A stretch of DNA of 64,000 nt from Oceanipulchritudo coccoides (GCF_010500615.1 NZ_JAAGNX010000001.1:883531-947530); one strand, 5' to 3'. Counted from the stretch's first letter, positions 34,365-43,448 are shown. Notes: generated by a model not told the origin, from the sequence alone. Program-made: numbers and translations.

Positions 34365-36980
34365 ATGTACTTACCAAAAGTTCCGACCCTCCGCTTCCTC
34401 ACTTCTCTCGTGCTTTTGACGTGTTGCCTGCTGCCCACCGGCTTGCTGACCGCAGAGACCTTGACGGTTCCCAATCCGGTGGTCGACACGGCAGCAGGTG
34501 GCTCCCACAGCCTGCTCCTGAAAAGCGATGGGACAGTCTTGGCCACTGGGAGCAATCTATATGACCAACTCGGCGATGGCACCTACACTGACAAGTCTAT
34601 CCCGGTGGTGCTGAGCGGACTTACCAATGTTACGGAAATTGCTGCAGGCTTCTACCACAGTCTGTTTCTGAAGAGTGATGGCACCGTCTGGGCCGCAGGC
34701 GACAATGGGTTCGGTCAATTCGGCGACGGCACGATGACCGGTCAGTCGACCCCTGTTCAGGTAATGACGGGTGTGAAGTCAATAGCAGCAGGCTTCTTTC
34801 ACAGCCTGTTTTTAAAAATTGACGGTTCCGTCTGGACTACCGGCTACAATTTCTTTGGGGGGCTCGGTGACGGCACCACGACCAACAGGTCCACACCTGT
34901 CCAGATAATGACTGATGTTAAGGCTATCGCTGGATTTAACGGCCACAGCCTTTTCCTGAAGAGCGATGGAAGCGTCTGGGGTGCAGGATGGAACGTATTT
35001 GGCCAACTTGGCGACAGCACCACGACTGACAGGACCACTCCGGTCCAGGTGAGTGGAATGACAGATGTCGTGGAAATCAGTGGCGGCAGTGCTCACAGCC
35101 TCTTTCTGAAAAGTGATGGCTCAGTCTGGGCGACAGGAAATAATTTCTATGGCCAACTCGGCGACGGTACCAACAACAACAAAAGCATCCCTGTTCAGGT
35201 TAGCGAAGTGGCCGAAGTTGTTAGCATCTCTGGAGGAAACGACCATAGCCTCTTTCTACAAAGCGATGGAACGGTCTGGGCCACCGGATACAATGGTTCA
35301 GGCCAGCTGGGCGACGGGACGACCGTCAACATACCCACCCCGGTGCAGGTGCTGGGCGATATTGTAGCGATCGCTGCAGGTAACTCCCACAGCCTGTTCC
35401 TGAAAAGCGACGGGACGGCCTGCGCCACGGGATTGAATGTCAACGGCCAGCTGGGCGACGGGACTTTAGTCGACACATCGACCCCGGTGCAGGTGATCAG
35501 CGAGGTCATTTACATCGCCGCCGGGGGTATCCACAGCCTTTTCCTGAAAAGCGACGGGACGGCCTGGGCCACAGGATCAAATTTCTTCGGCCAGCTGGGC
35601 GACGGGACGACTGCCAACAAATCGACGCCTGTGCAGGTGCCGGGTCTTGACGATGTGAAAGGGATCACCTCCGGGAGTGACCATAGCCTCTTCCTGAAAA
35701 GCGACGGGACGGTCTGGGCCACGGGAAGGAATGATTACGGCCAGCTGGGCGACGGCACCACTACTAAAAGGACCACTCCGGTCCAAGTGAGTGGAATGAC
35801 AAATGTCGTTGCCATTTCAGCAGTGTATTGGCACAGCCTTTTTCTGAAAAGCGACGGGACGGTCTGGGCCACCGGATGGAATGGCAATGGCCAGTTGGGC
35901 GACGGGACTTTAGCCGACACATCGACCCCGGTGCATGTGCTCAGCGATGTCATTTCCATCGCCGCGGGCGAAGCTCACAGCCTCTTCCTGAAAAGCGACG
36001 GGACGGTCTGGGCCACGGGATCAAATTTCTGGGGACAGTTGGGAGATGGGACTCTATTAGACAAATCGACTCCTGTGCAGGTGCCGGGTCTAAGCGATGT
36101 GAAAGGGATCACCTCCGGGGGAAGCCATAGCCTGTTCCTGAAAAGCGACGGGACGGTCTGGGCGACTGGTAGAAACACTCGCGGTCAACTGGGCGACGGG
36201 ACAACTGCCAACAAATCGATCCCGGTGCAGGTGCTAAGCGATGTCGTTTCCATTGCCGCCGGGGGCGATGGAAGCCGATTCCTGAAAAACGACGGGACCG
36301 TCTGGGCCGCAGGAAGAAATTTCGAGGGCCAGCTGGGCGACGGGACGACCGTCGACAAATCGACCCCGGTGCATGTGCTCAGCGATGTCATTTCCATCGA
36401 CGCCTCGGCTGGCACCAGCCTGTTCCTGAAAAGCGACGGGACGGTCTGGGCCACTGGATACAACGCCTTTGGCGAATTGGGCGACGGGACGACGGCTAAC
36501 AAGTCCACCCCGGTGCAGGTGCAGGCGCTTGGCACCGTCTTGTTTAATCCGATCGACAGCGACGGGGACGGCATCACTGATCTTGATGAAGTCTTTTGCT
36601 TTGGTTCCAACCGATTGGATTCCGATTCAAATGGTGACGGTGTTTCCGACACCATAGGCTTTAATTTGACAGGGAATCCGTTAACCGATGTCTCCGCGAT
36701 TCTCTCGGTGGGAGAGGCAGAAGGCATTACTCAGGGCATCACCCAAGGCGTCGACCAGGTCCTCGCGGCTCCGGCTTCCTATTCCCTGTACTATTTATCC
36801 GAAATCGCCGACCTGCGCCCGGGCAGCGCGATGATTGAAATCATCGGCGGTGATGCGATCATCAACATGAGGGTCGAGGAAAGTGACGACCTGATCAATT
36901 GGTTTGATACGGGTGAAACCTCAAGCGTGACCTTGCCAGCCCCCAGTCCCGGGAAGAAGTTCTTCCGCTTCGGGGATTGA
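34365..36980 (+). CDS. Secreted RCC1-repeat protein
   Basis: 871 residues. A signal peptide (about residues 1-30) is followed by 14 tandem RCC1-like repeats of about 50 residues, each with HSLFLKSDGTVWATG and then N-x-x-G-Q-L-G-D-G. Fourteen would make two seven-bladed propellers. An Asp-rich stretch DSDGDGITDLDE (about residue 730) and a C-terminal module with SDDLINWFDTGE and FFRFG follow. Repeats 8-14 are nearly identical in DNA (gaaaagcgacgggacggtct recurs), suggesting recent expansion and risk of slippage. It may bind ligands or other cells at the surface; no enzyme motif is seen. It is followed by a terminator. Confidence 0.85.
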   Translation: MYLPKVPTLRFLTSLVLLTCCLLPTGLLTAETLTVPNPVVDTAAGGSHSLLLKSDGTVLATGSNLYDQLGDGTYTDKSIPVVLSGLTNVTEIAAGFYHSLFLKSDGTVWAAGDNGFGQFGDGTMTGQSTPVQVMTGVKSIAAGFFHSLFLKIDGSVWTTGYNFFGGLGDGTTTNRSTPVQIMTDVKAIAGFNGHSLFLKSDGSVWGAGWNVFGQLGDSTTTDRTTPVQVSGMTDVVEISGGSAHSLFLKSDGSVWATGNNFYGQLGDGTNNNKSIPVQVSEVAEVVSISGGNDHSLFLQSDGTVWATGYNGSGQLGDGTTVNIPTPVQVLGDIVAIAAGNSHSLFLKSDGTACATGLNVNGQLGDGTLVDTSTPVQVISEVIYIAAGGIHSLFLKSDGTAWATGSNFFGQLGDGTTANKSTPVQVPGLDDVKGITSGSDHSLFLKSDGTVWATGRNDYGQLGDGTTTKRTTPVQVSGMTNVVAISAVYWHSLFLKSDGTVWATGWNGNGQLGDGTLADTSTPVHVLSDVISIAAGEAHSLFLKSDGTVWATGSNFWGQLGDGTLLDKSTPVQVPGLSDVKGITSGGSHSLFLKSDGTVWATGRNTRGQLGDGTTANKSIPVQVLSDVVSIAAGGDGSRFLKNDGTVWAAGRNFEGQLGDGTTVDKSTPVHVLSDVISIDASAGTSLFLKSDGTVWATGYNAFGELGDGTTANKSTPVQVQALGTVLFNPIDSDGDGITDLDEVFCFGSNRLDSDSNGDGVSDTIGFNLTGNPLTDVSAILSVGEAEGITQGITQGVDQVLAAPASYSLYYLSEIADLRPGSAMIEIIGGDAIINMRVEESDDLINWFDTGETSSVTLPAPSPGKKFFRFGD

Positions 36981-37034
36981 GGGACGGAAGGGCAGGGGAC
37001 GCCCCGCTAAAGCCACCCCTGTCGTGACACTTTC

Positions 37035-37071
37035 AGCCTTGGGCCATCATCGATGGTTCAGGGCTTTTTTT
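37035..37071 (+). terminator. Terminator after the RCC1-repeat gene
   Basis: A long stem (AGCCTTGGGCCATC pairing with GATGGTTCAGGGCT, with G-T pairs and one or two mismatches, 3-nt loop) ends in a run of seven Ts. It lies 55 bp past the stop. Confidence 0.7.
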
Positions 37072-37117
37072 GTAACCCGGATTTGTAACCCTGTTCGGCG
37101 AAATCGGCCTATTCCAG
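37070..37117 (+). repeat. Dispersed TTGTAACCC repeat, copy C
   Basis: TTGTAACCCG (37070-37079) followed by TTGTAACCC (37083-37091), then CGAAAT and ATTCCAGCTAA ending about 37120. This most complete copy shows the same double TTGTAACC as copy A and the same downstream text as copy B. It starts in the T-run of the RCC1 terminator. Confidence 0.6.
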
Positions 37118-37170
37118 CTAACTCAGGCGCATGACAACATCGCTACAAAATCTTCTTATTCTGGCCTTTG

Positions 37171-37575
37171 CTAATTCAGCTGCACCCACTGGCCGTCCGG
37201 CTGCAGCTGCCTTACAAGAACGAGCTTGCCCGAATTGATCAGGAAGGAGTAGGGCTGTCCGCCAACAAAGGTCCAGTATCCGTGGATCACCTCGGCCCGT
37301 CCCCGCAGCTCGTAACCGTAAGCGCGCTCTGGACGACTCGGATAGGGGATTCCCTCGGAGGCCAGACGGAGGTCGCCCCATGTGTACTTGGGAGACTCCA
37401 TATTCAGGTTTTCGCTCAGCCATTCCCCGGCAAGTTGCTCGGCTTCCATCTGGGAAACCGGCGTCCCGAAGTCGACACCGGAAGAGGTGTGTCCCGAACG
37501 TGTCGGAACAGTCGTGGTACAGCCACCCATCAGCACGCAGGCGACAACCAGCAAAATAAGTGGATTAAGCTTCAT
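37171..37575 (-). CDS. Small outer-membrane-type lipoprotein
   Basis: 134 residues from the ATG at 37575. The lipoprotein signal LILLVVACVLMGGC has a lipobox with Cys at residue 20, followed by TTTVPTRSGHTSS. The mature part is about 115 residues with EAEQLAGEWLSENLNMESPKY and YEVIHGYWTFVGGQPYSFLI-like segments, and no known family is evident. It is divergent from the sulfatase operon, about 220 bp away. Function unknown; Lol-dependent sorting is presumed. Confidence 0.65.
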   Translation of the reverse strand: MKLNPLILLVVACVLMGGCTTTVPTRSGHTSSGVDFGTPVSQMEAEQLAGEWLSENLNMESPKYTWGDLRLASEGIPYPSRPERAYGYELRGRAEVIHGYWTFVGGQPYSFLINSGKLVLVRQLQPDGQWVQLN

Positions 37576-37662
37576 GGTACCCCAAAGCCTAACAAGCACG
37601 CGCCCCTCCGTCAATCCGGGAAGTGGCTGTCCCGGCCTCGATGGAGGAAACACCTAACGATT

Positions 37663-37719
37663 ATGAAAATCCTGACCCAATCCATTCTCCTGTCTGTCTT
37701 TGCACTGGGCGGATGGTGA
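37663..37719 (+). pseudogene. Orphan signal-peptide-like mini-ORF
   Basis: An ATG at 37663 opens 18 codons, MKILTQSILLSVFALGGW, then TGA. It reads like a bare signal peptide. The stop codon is the first three bases of the TGATACGTAACA operator. It may be the remnant of a decayed secreted-protein gene or a leader; a Shine-Dalgarno-like GGAGGA lies 14 bp upstream, which is far. Nothing shows that it is translated. Confidence 0.35.
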
Positions 37720-37728
37720 TACGTAACA
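37717..37728 (+). promoter_or_regulatory. LacI-type operator candidate 1
   Basis: TGATACGTAACA, an imperfect palindrome with a central CG, 67 bp before the first sulfatase ATG. It is identical to the sites at 43324, 54310 and 63352. Confidence 0.65.
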
Positions 37729-37794
37729 ACAAGGTCCCGTCATCTGCATGGACAAGCGCTTGTGCCTCAATCGATACTGATTTTATTGGTGAGA

Positions 37795-39138
37795 ATGATC
37801 CCCACATACTCCTGTAAGCTGCTGGTTCCGCTGATCCTTGGCTGCTGTCAGATAGCTTTTGCAGGAAGTCGCCCAAACATTGTCCTGTTGTTTGTGGACG
37901 ATCTGGGCTGGTCGGATCTTGGCTATCGCAATCCCGGGGTGGTGGAGACACCCCACATCGATCAGCTGGCCCGTGAGGCGATGGACTTTGAGCAGTGCAC
38001 GATTGCGACGCCCACCTGCAGCCCGAGCCGGGGCACCTTGTTGACCGGCAAGCATCCGGTCCGGCTGGGACTGGTCCGCCACATCTCAGGGGGACCGGAG
38101 GAGGAATTCAGCTACTGGAAAACTGATCCTGCCCAGGTTCCTTCACGCAACTGGATGGAGCTTGAGCACATCACCTATGCGGAGGCCCTGAAGGAGTTTG
38201 GCTACTACAACCAGTTTATCGGCAAATGGCATCTCGGGCACGAGCCATACCATCCGGTTGAGCAGGGTTTCGATAGCCAGATCGGGACAACCAATCGCGG
38301 CCATCCCGGCTCCTATTATCCGGATTATTTTCCTGATTCGGAAGTTTTCGAGGAAGAAGAGAGTGCTTATCTGACCGACAAGCTGACCGATGCGGCGGTG
38401 GGTTTCATTGAAAGCTATGACAAGCCGCAGCCCTTCATGCTGAGCTTCTGGTATTATTCCGTCCATTCCCCGCACATTGGACGGAAGGATTATGTGGAGC
38501 ACTTCAAGAAGAAGGGATTCGAGGGGAAATACGCTGAATACCTTGCCATGATTAAATCCGTGGACGACTCGGTGGGGCGCATTCGGGGGGCTTTGGAGAG
38601 CAAGGGCATTGCCGATGAAACCATCCTGATCTTCCTGTCCGACCAAGGGAGCTACTTTGAGAACAAACCCCTTCGCGGGGGAAAGATGCATGACACCCTG
38701 TTCGAGGGCGGGGCGAGGGTGCCGTTCCTGTTTTACTGGCCGGGGGTGACTGAGCCGGTGAAAAACACCAGTATTGTCCAGTCGACAGACCTCTTTCCCA
38801 CCTTGGTGGAAATTGCCGGGGGCGATCCCGGGGAGTATCCAGATGTTGATGGTGTCTCGTTGTTAAACGTGCTTCGTAACAATACGCAACTGGAGCGTGG
38901 AAGGCCCATTTTTGGTTACCGCGCCTACGAGGACCTCTATGCATCGGTTCGCAATGGTGACTGGAAACTGCTTGGGTATCGCAGTGGGAAGCTTGAGCTG
39001 TACAAGATCGATACGGACATTGGGGAGAGCAGCGATGTATCAAGCGAGTTTCCCGGGCGCACGGAAGAGATGAAAGCGATGCTGGTTGATTGGGAAAGAG
39101 AAATGGGTGTAATGCAGTACTCAGGATTCAACAAATGA
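37795..39138 (+). CDS. Sulfatase (formylglycine type) 1
   Basis: About 447 residues from the ATG at 37795; a GTG at 37762 is also possible. A signal sequence is followed by PNIVLLFVDDLGWSDLGY with the metal-binding Asp pair, then TCSPSRGTLLTGKHP, in which the Cys is the one converted to formylglycine. GKWHLGHEPYHP and SDQGSYFENKPLRGGK complete the S1 fold, with Gln in place of the Asn usual in SDNG. It removes sulfate esters from a glycan in the periplasm or outside. It is the first of three sulfatases on the plus strand, downstream of operator 1, and overlaps the next by 4 bp (ATGA). Maturation needs an FGE or anSME not seen here. Confidence 0.93.
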   Translation: MIPTYSCKLLVPLILGCCQIAFAGSRPNIVLLFVDDLGWSDLGYRNPGVVETPHIDQLAREAMDFEQCTIATPTCSPSRGTLLTGKHPVRLGLVRHISGGPEEEFSYWKTDPAQVPSRNWMELEHITYAEALKEFGYYNQFIGKWHLGHEPYHPVEQGFDSQIGTTNRGHPGSYYPDYFPDSEVFEEEESAYLTDKLTDAAVGFIESYDKPQPFMLSFWYYSVHSPHIGRKDYVEHFKKKGFEGKYAEYLAMIKSVDDSVGRIRGALESKGIADETILIFLSDQGSYFENKPLRGGKMHDTLFEGGARVPFLFYWPGVTEPVKNTSIVQSTDLFPTLVEIAGGDPGEYPDVDGVSLLNVLRNNTQLERGRPIFGYRAYEDLYASVRNGDWKLLGYRSGKLELYKIDTDIGESSDVSSEFPGRTEEMKAMLVDWEREMGVMQYSGFNK

Positions 39139-40631
39139 TGAACAGAAGAGACTTTATTCAGAAGACAGGAGCGACCGTATTGGGCGGTATGCTGGGAGGG
39201 AAACTGGTCGGGCATCCCATGGCGACAGACTCCTCATTCGCCGGCAGCAAGAAGAATGTCATATTTGTCATGACGGACCAGTGGCGCTATCACGCACAGG
39301 GATTTGTGAAACAGGATCCGGTTCAGACGCCCTGCCTGGATGCGTTCGCTTCCCGGAGTTTCAATTTTCACAATGCCATTGCCAGCACACCTGTCTGCGG
39401 TCCCAACCGGGCTTGCTGGATGACCGGGCGCTTTCACCAGAACCACGGGGTCATGAAGAACGAAGCGGCTCATGTTCAAGCGGACCAGATCCTTGTGAGG
39501 AACTTCAAGGATGCCGGGTATTCAACGGCGTATATCGGCAAGTGGCACCTCAGCGGCAAAGCTTACCCGCGTAGAGAGCCAACACCGGACTTTCTAAAGC
39601 AGGATTTTGATTACTGGTATCGTACTGAGAATCACACGCATTTTCGTCTGAAATACGACGACAACGGGAAAATGGTGGACAACGGCAAGGCATGGCAACC
39701 GGACCATGAAGTGGACAAGGCCATCGAGTACATGAAGGAGCCGCGGGAGACTCCATTCTTCATGGTGCTTTCATTTGGCCCGCCCCACAACGGGAGCTAT
39801 CCCGGGTTCGGGGAGAAGCGGCATACGCCGGGCGCCTACAGTCACCGGAAGGGCGGATACGGCTATTACGCACCGACTGAATTTGAAGAACCCTACAAGG
39901 ATTTGTCAGAGCAGGACATCCGGCAAAACATCCAGCCTGTTCGTGTCTCAGGCGGGGATGTGCCGGGAGAGACGGAATCCGCGCTTGGTGCCGTCCCCGG
40001 CTACCTCGGTGCCTGCAGCGCGATTGATGCCGATTTCGGGCGTTTGCTCGCCTACTTGAAAACATCAGGGCTGGAGGATGATACGATTGTCGTCTTCACC
40101 TCCGATCATGGCGAAATGCTCGGCTCGCACGGACTCATGACGAAGGGCGTTTGCTTTGAGGAGTCGATCCGAGTTCCGCTGTCGGTTTATGTTCCAGGTC
40201 TGGACGGAGGCAATGAGGATCGCTTGTTCAACAGCCCGGATGTACTGCCAACTTTGATGGGCTTGACCGGCGTGAGCTGCAAGCATACCGGCGTGGACGG
40301 ATTGGACCATTCCGATTATTTGAAAGGCAACTGCTCCATCGCAGAGCCTGAACTGGCCTACATCGGCTATGCGAATTTCCGCGGATTCCGTACCAAACGA
40401 TACACCTATGTGACGAATCTCAACGGCCAACACCTGGGCGGGCGCGAAGTTGTCTATTGCCGGGATACGTTGGGCCGTGTGAGTGACCATTTGCTGTTTG
40501 ATCTGCAGGAGGATCCCCACCAGCTCCGCCCGATTCAACGCGGAGACGCTGCGCACACCGATGCGCTGATAAACGACCTTCATTCTGAATTACGTACCCA
40601 ATTATCCCAAAGGGGAGAAACCCTTACCTGA
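39135..40631 (+). CDS. Sulfatase (formylglycine type) 2, Tat signal
   Basis: About 498 residues; ATGs at 39135 and 39138 overlap the previous stop. The N-terminus MNRRDFIQKTGATVLGG is a twin-arginine signal, unlike the Sec-type leaders of the other four sulfatases. The motif VCGPNRACWMTGR holds the formylglycine Cys in the C-x-P-x-R form with Asn before Arg. The later SDHGEMLGSHGLMTKG and SIRVPLSVYVPG resemble the choline-, iduronate- and heparan-sulfatase side of the S1 family. Tat export implies folding with cofactor, or formylglycine formation, in the cytoplasm before export. The third sulfatase starts 2 bp after its stop. Confidence 0.92.
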   Translation: MMNRRDFIQKTGATVLGGMLGGKLVGHPMATDSSFAGSKKNVIFVMTDQWRYHAQGFVKQDPVQTPCLDAFASRSFNFHNAIASTPVCGPNRACWMTGRFHQNHGVMKNEAAHVQADQILVRNFKDAGYSTAYIGKWHLSGKAYPRREPTPDFLKQDFDYWYRTENHTHFRLKYDDNGKMVDNGKAWQPDHEVDKAIEYMKEPRETPFFMVLSFGPPHNGSYPGFGEKRHTPGAYSHRKGGYGYYAPTEFEEPYKDLSEQDIRQNIQPVRVSGGDVPGETESALGAVPGYLGACSAIDADFGRLLAYLKTSGLEDDTIVVFTSDHGEMLGSHGLMTKGVCFEESIRVPLSVYVPGLDGGNEDRLFNSPDVLPTLMGLTGVSCKHTGVDGLDHSDYLKGNCSIAEPELAYIGYANFRGFRTKRYTYVTNLNGQHLGGREVVYCRDTLGRVSDHLLFDLQEDPHQLRPIQRGDAAHTDALINDLHSELRTQLSQRGETLT

Positions 40632-40633
40632 CC

Positions 40634-42193
40634 ATGAATAAACAAATCTGGACCCTTACCTGCCTGTTTTGCCTCGCGGGAGTATCTTCCCTGGCGGAAA
40701 GGCTACCGAACATTGTGATAATCTACGCGGACGACGTGGGATATGGCGACATTGGCTGTTATGGTGCCACCGCTGTGGACACGCCAGCCATCGACCAGCT
40801 CGCGGTAAACGGAATTCGTTTCACCTCGGCCTACGCGACCGCCTCAACCTGTACGCCGTCCAGGTATTCACTGCTGACCGGAAGGTATGCCTTCCGGAAT
40901 AAGAATGCGGTGATCCTTCCGGGCAACGCTCCCCTTATCATCGACATCACCCAATCGACCCTTCCCTCTGTCCTGAGGGAACAGGGTTATTCAACAGGTC
41001 TGGTCGGGAAGTGGCACATCGGACTCGGAAACCCCACCGAGCCGCTTGACTGGAATGAGCTGATTGCACCGGGACCGAAGGAGGTCGGATTTGATTATTC
41101 ATACCACATGGCAGCGACAGGTGACCGGGTGCCTTCCGTCTTCATCGAAAACGGAAGGATTGTCGGCCTCGACTCATCGGATCCGGTTACTGTGAATTAT
41201 CTGGAAGCCGTGGGAGATGACCCAACCGGAATATCCCATCCGGAAATGTTGAAAACGCAGGCCGACGAGCAGCATGCCAAGACCATCGTCGACGGAACCA
41301 GCCGCATCGGCTGGATGAGTGGTGGTGAGGATGCCCGCTGGACCGACGAGGAAATGCCGGATGTCTTTCTCAACAAGGCCATCGAATTTGTGGAGGAAAA
41401 CAAGGAGGAGCCCTTCTTTCTCTTTTATGCGATGCATGAAAACCATGTTCCCCGCATTCCTCACCCGCGCTTCCGTGGCTCAAGCAGCCTCGGGGTGCGT
41501 GGAGATGCCGTCGTGCAGATGGACTGGAGCATCGGTCGATTGATGGAGACACTGAAGGAGAATGGTCTCTCGGAGAATACTATCGTCATCTTTTCCAGCG
41601 ACAACGGTCCTGTCCTCTACGACGGCTATTATGACGGCGCGAGGGAATTAAATGGGGATCACAAGCCTGCCGGGCCATGGCGGGGAGGCAAATACAGTGT
41701 ATGGGAAGGCGGGACGCGCATGCCCTTCATCCTGAGCTGGCCGGGAACGGTAGAGCCCGGACTTTCGGATGCCCTGATCAGCCAGGTCGATTTGCTGGCA
41801 AGCCTTGCAGCCTTGACCGGAGCGGAACTTCCCCAGGAGGAAGCATTGGACAGCCAAAACCTTTCGGACGCCCTGTTTGGCAAGTCCGAGGATGGCAGGG
41901 ATTACCTGATCCAGCAGGGTGTCAAGATGGAGGCGATCCGGAAAGGCCCATGGAAGTACATTCCTGAAGGAGACGTGACAAACCGCGGGAGTATCGGAAA
42001 ATTCTATACCAATACAATTACTCCACCAGGAGCCTTGTTTTATCTTCCCGAAGACCCCGGGGAAGCAAATGATGTCGCCCGCATTTATCCTGCCAAGGTG
42101 CAGGAATTGCGGGCCCTGCTTGACGCGGAAGTAGGAGATAACACAGCACGCCAATCGGATCGCGAGGAATTGGGGGGCGCGGTCCGGAATTAA
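40634..42193 (+). CDS. Sulfatase (formylglycine type) 3
   Basis: 519 residues. A Sec-type signal peptide ends near residue 21, followed by PNIVIIYADDVGYGDIGCYG, the maturation motif TCTPSRYSLLTGRY, GKWHIGLGNPTEPLDW, and SSDNGPV with GPWRGGKYSVWEGGTRMPF. It is the arylsulfatase-A-like form. It ends the three-gene sulfatase operon (37795-42193), with 2 bp between this gene and sulfatase 2. Its stop is 20 bp from the convergent LacI-family regulator. The substrate is presumably one of the sulfate positions of the glycan handled by the locus. Confidence 0.93.
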   Translation: MNKQIWTLTCLFCLAGVSSLAERLPNIVIIYADDVGYGDIGCYGATAVDTPAIDQLAVNGIRFTSAYATASTCTPSRYSLLTGRYAFRNKNAVILPGNAPLIIDITQSTLPSVLREQGYSTGLVGKWHIGLGNPTEPLDWNELIAPGPKEVGFDYSYHMAATGDRVPSVFIENGRIVGLDSSDPVTVNYLEAVGDDPTGISHPEMLKTQADEQHAKTIVDGTSRIGWMSGGEDARWTDEEMPDVFLNKAIEFVEENKEEPFFLFYAMHENHVPRIPHPRFRGSSSLGVRGDAVVQMDWSIGRLMETLKENGLSENTIVIFSSDNGPVLYDGYYDGARELNGDHKPAGPWRGGKYSVWEGGTRMPFILSWPGTVEPGLSDALISQVDLLASLAALTGAELPQEEALDSQNLSDALFGKSEDGRDYLIQQGVKMEAIRKGPWKYIPEGDVTNRGSIGKFYTNTITPPGALFYLPEDPGEANDVARIYPAKVQELRALLDAEVGDNTARQSDREELGGAVRN

Positions 42194-42213
42194 GTCCTGC
42201 TGCTCAATACCCG

Positions 42214-43305
42214 CTAGAAACTCCCCTCGATATTTTCGAGTTCCGTTGTCGGTTGCCGATCGACCGGCAGGCCAACTCTTCGCACGGTATTCCCTTCCTG
42301 CCACTCTCCCTCAACAATTGTTTGAATCGGATGCTCCGGAATGCCCGAGGCTCCCTTGCGGACGGAGACGATCAAGTCATCAACCGCTTTTCTGCCGATC
42401 TGCCTGGCGATCTGGTCAATGCCGGCGATCTCACTTTCATCCCCCGGTTTGTCCAGCACGCTGAATCCAAGGTCTTCGGGAATTTTAATGCCCAGCTTGG
42501 AGCAGGTCTCCATCAATTCTGAATCCATTGAGATGATCGCCTCGATCTTGTGTCGGCTAAGCCATTCCTTGAAGGCCCGCCTGTCCACATTACCCGAATG
42601 ATAGTAATGGCTCGGCAAGGTCCGCTTCGTGAATTGGCGTACGGTTCTCCAATGAAGGTAGGCGGAAGTCCACCGGTGGTAGGAACGCATATCTGTCACC
42701 GAGGAAATACAGAGGCCGATCCTCTTGTATCCAAGGTCTTCAAGCCCGGCCAGGGACTGCGCCATCCCCATGTAGTGATTGTGACGGACCAGATCGAGTT
42801 TCGGATAGGAGAGGGTCGCGCCAATCTGTACACAGCAAAACTTATCCCAGTCGATATCCAGCTGCTTTCCGATCATTTCCTTCCCCAGCGGGGCAATAAT
42901 GATGCCGTCCACCCCGCGTGACCATAGAAAACTTGTCAGCTTCCCTTTGCCAAAGCGCCGGCTTCTTGCCCACACCGGAAGCAATTTATAGCCGTAAGCT
43001 TGTGCTTCCGCCTTCGCTCCCTCGTAGCAACCGCTCTCGTGGTAATACTTCCGCCACGAATCCTCCGTCTCGTCCGTCGTGATGTACGCCAGCTCACCGA
43101 GCACGTTCGGGCTCCCACGCGATTGCGCCATCTCGTACATCAACCGCGCAAGCTTCGGGTTCGGCACATAGCCCAATTCCTCCGCCGCCTTCTGTATCTT
43201 CTTGCGCGTCGTCTCCGCTACCGACGGCTCCTCACGCAGGGCACGCGATACCGTCATCTTCGATACGCCGACTTTCTTCGCAATGTCGCTTAAATGGACT
43301 TTCAT
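42214..43305 (-). CDS. LacI-family transcriptional regulator of the glycan locus
   Basis: 363 residues from the ATG at 43305. The N-terminal helix-turn-helix and hinge region VHLSDIAKKVGVSKMTVSRAL is classic LacI, including the Y/V-S-x-x-T-V-S-R-x-L recognition helix. The C-terminal part is the periplasmic-binding-like ligand domain (for example VDGIIIAPLGKE, LGYKRIGLCI and KIPEDLGFSVLDKPG), where a glycan-derived sugar would bind. Its own start is 19 bp from a TGATACGTAACA site, and four related sites precede other genes of the locus, so it is the likely regulator of all five and of itself. The effector is unknown. Confidence 0.92.
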   Translation of the reverse strand: MKVHLSDIAKKVGVSKMTVSRALREEPSVAETTRKKIQKAAEELGYVPNPKLARLMYEMAQSRGSPNVLGELAYITTDETEDSWRKYYHESGCYEGAKAEAQAYGYKLLPVWARSRRFGKGKLTSFLWSRGVDGIIIAPLGKEMIGKQLDIDWDKFCCVQIGATLSYPKLDLVRHNHYMGMAQSLAGLEDLGYKRIGLCISSVTDMRSYHRWTSAYLHWRTVRQFTKRTLPSHYYHSGNVDRRAFKEWLSRHKIEAIISMDSELMETCSKLGIKIPEDLGFSVLDKPGDESEIAGIDQIARQIGRKAVDDLIVSVRKGASGIPEHPIQTIVEGEWQEGNTVRRVGLPVDRQPTTELENIEGSF

Positions 43306-43323
43306 GGGGACTTTCTCCTGGGG

Positions 43324-43335
43324 TGATACGTAACA
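43324..43335 (-). promoter_or_regulatory. LacI-type operator candidate 2 (autoregulatory)
   Basis: TGATACGTAACA, 19 bp upstream of the regulator ATG and 114 bp before the divergent gene at 43449. A weaker TACGTA (43368-43373) lies in the same gap and may be a second half-site. Confidence 0.65.
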
Positions 43336-43448
43336 TTCCCAAAGCGGAATCAAGATTGCAATGGCAAATACGTAGCCTTTTGAATAACTCTATAATTCCC
43401 TAATGGAACCCTGTTCCCCAACCTCAATAAAGAACCTCTAGTTGACTC

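Noticed and set aside
43366-43377. AAATACGTAGCC in the gap between the regulator and paralogue 1
   Set aside because: Only the TACGTA core matches. It may be a second weak site but is too different to list as an operator.
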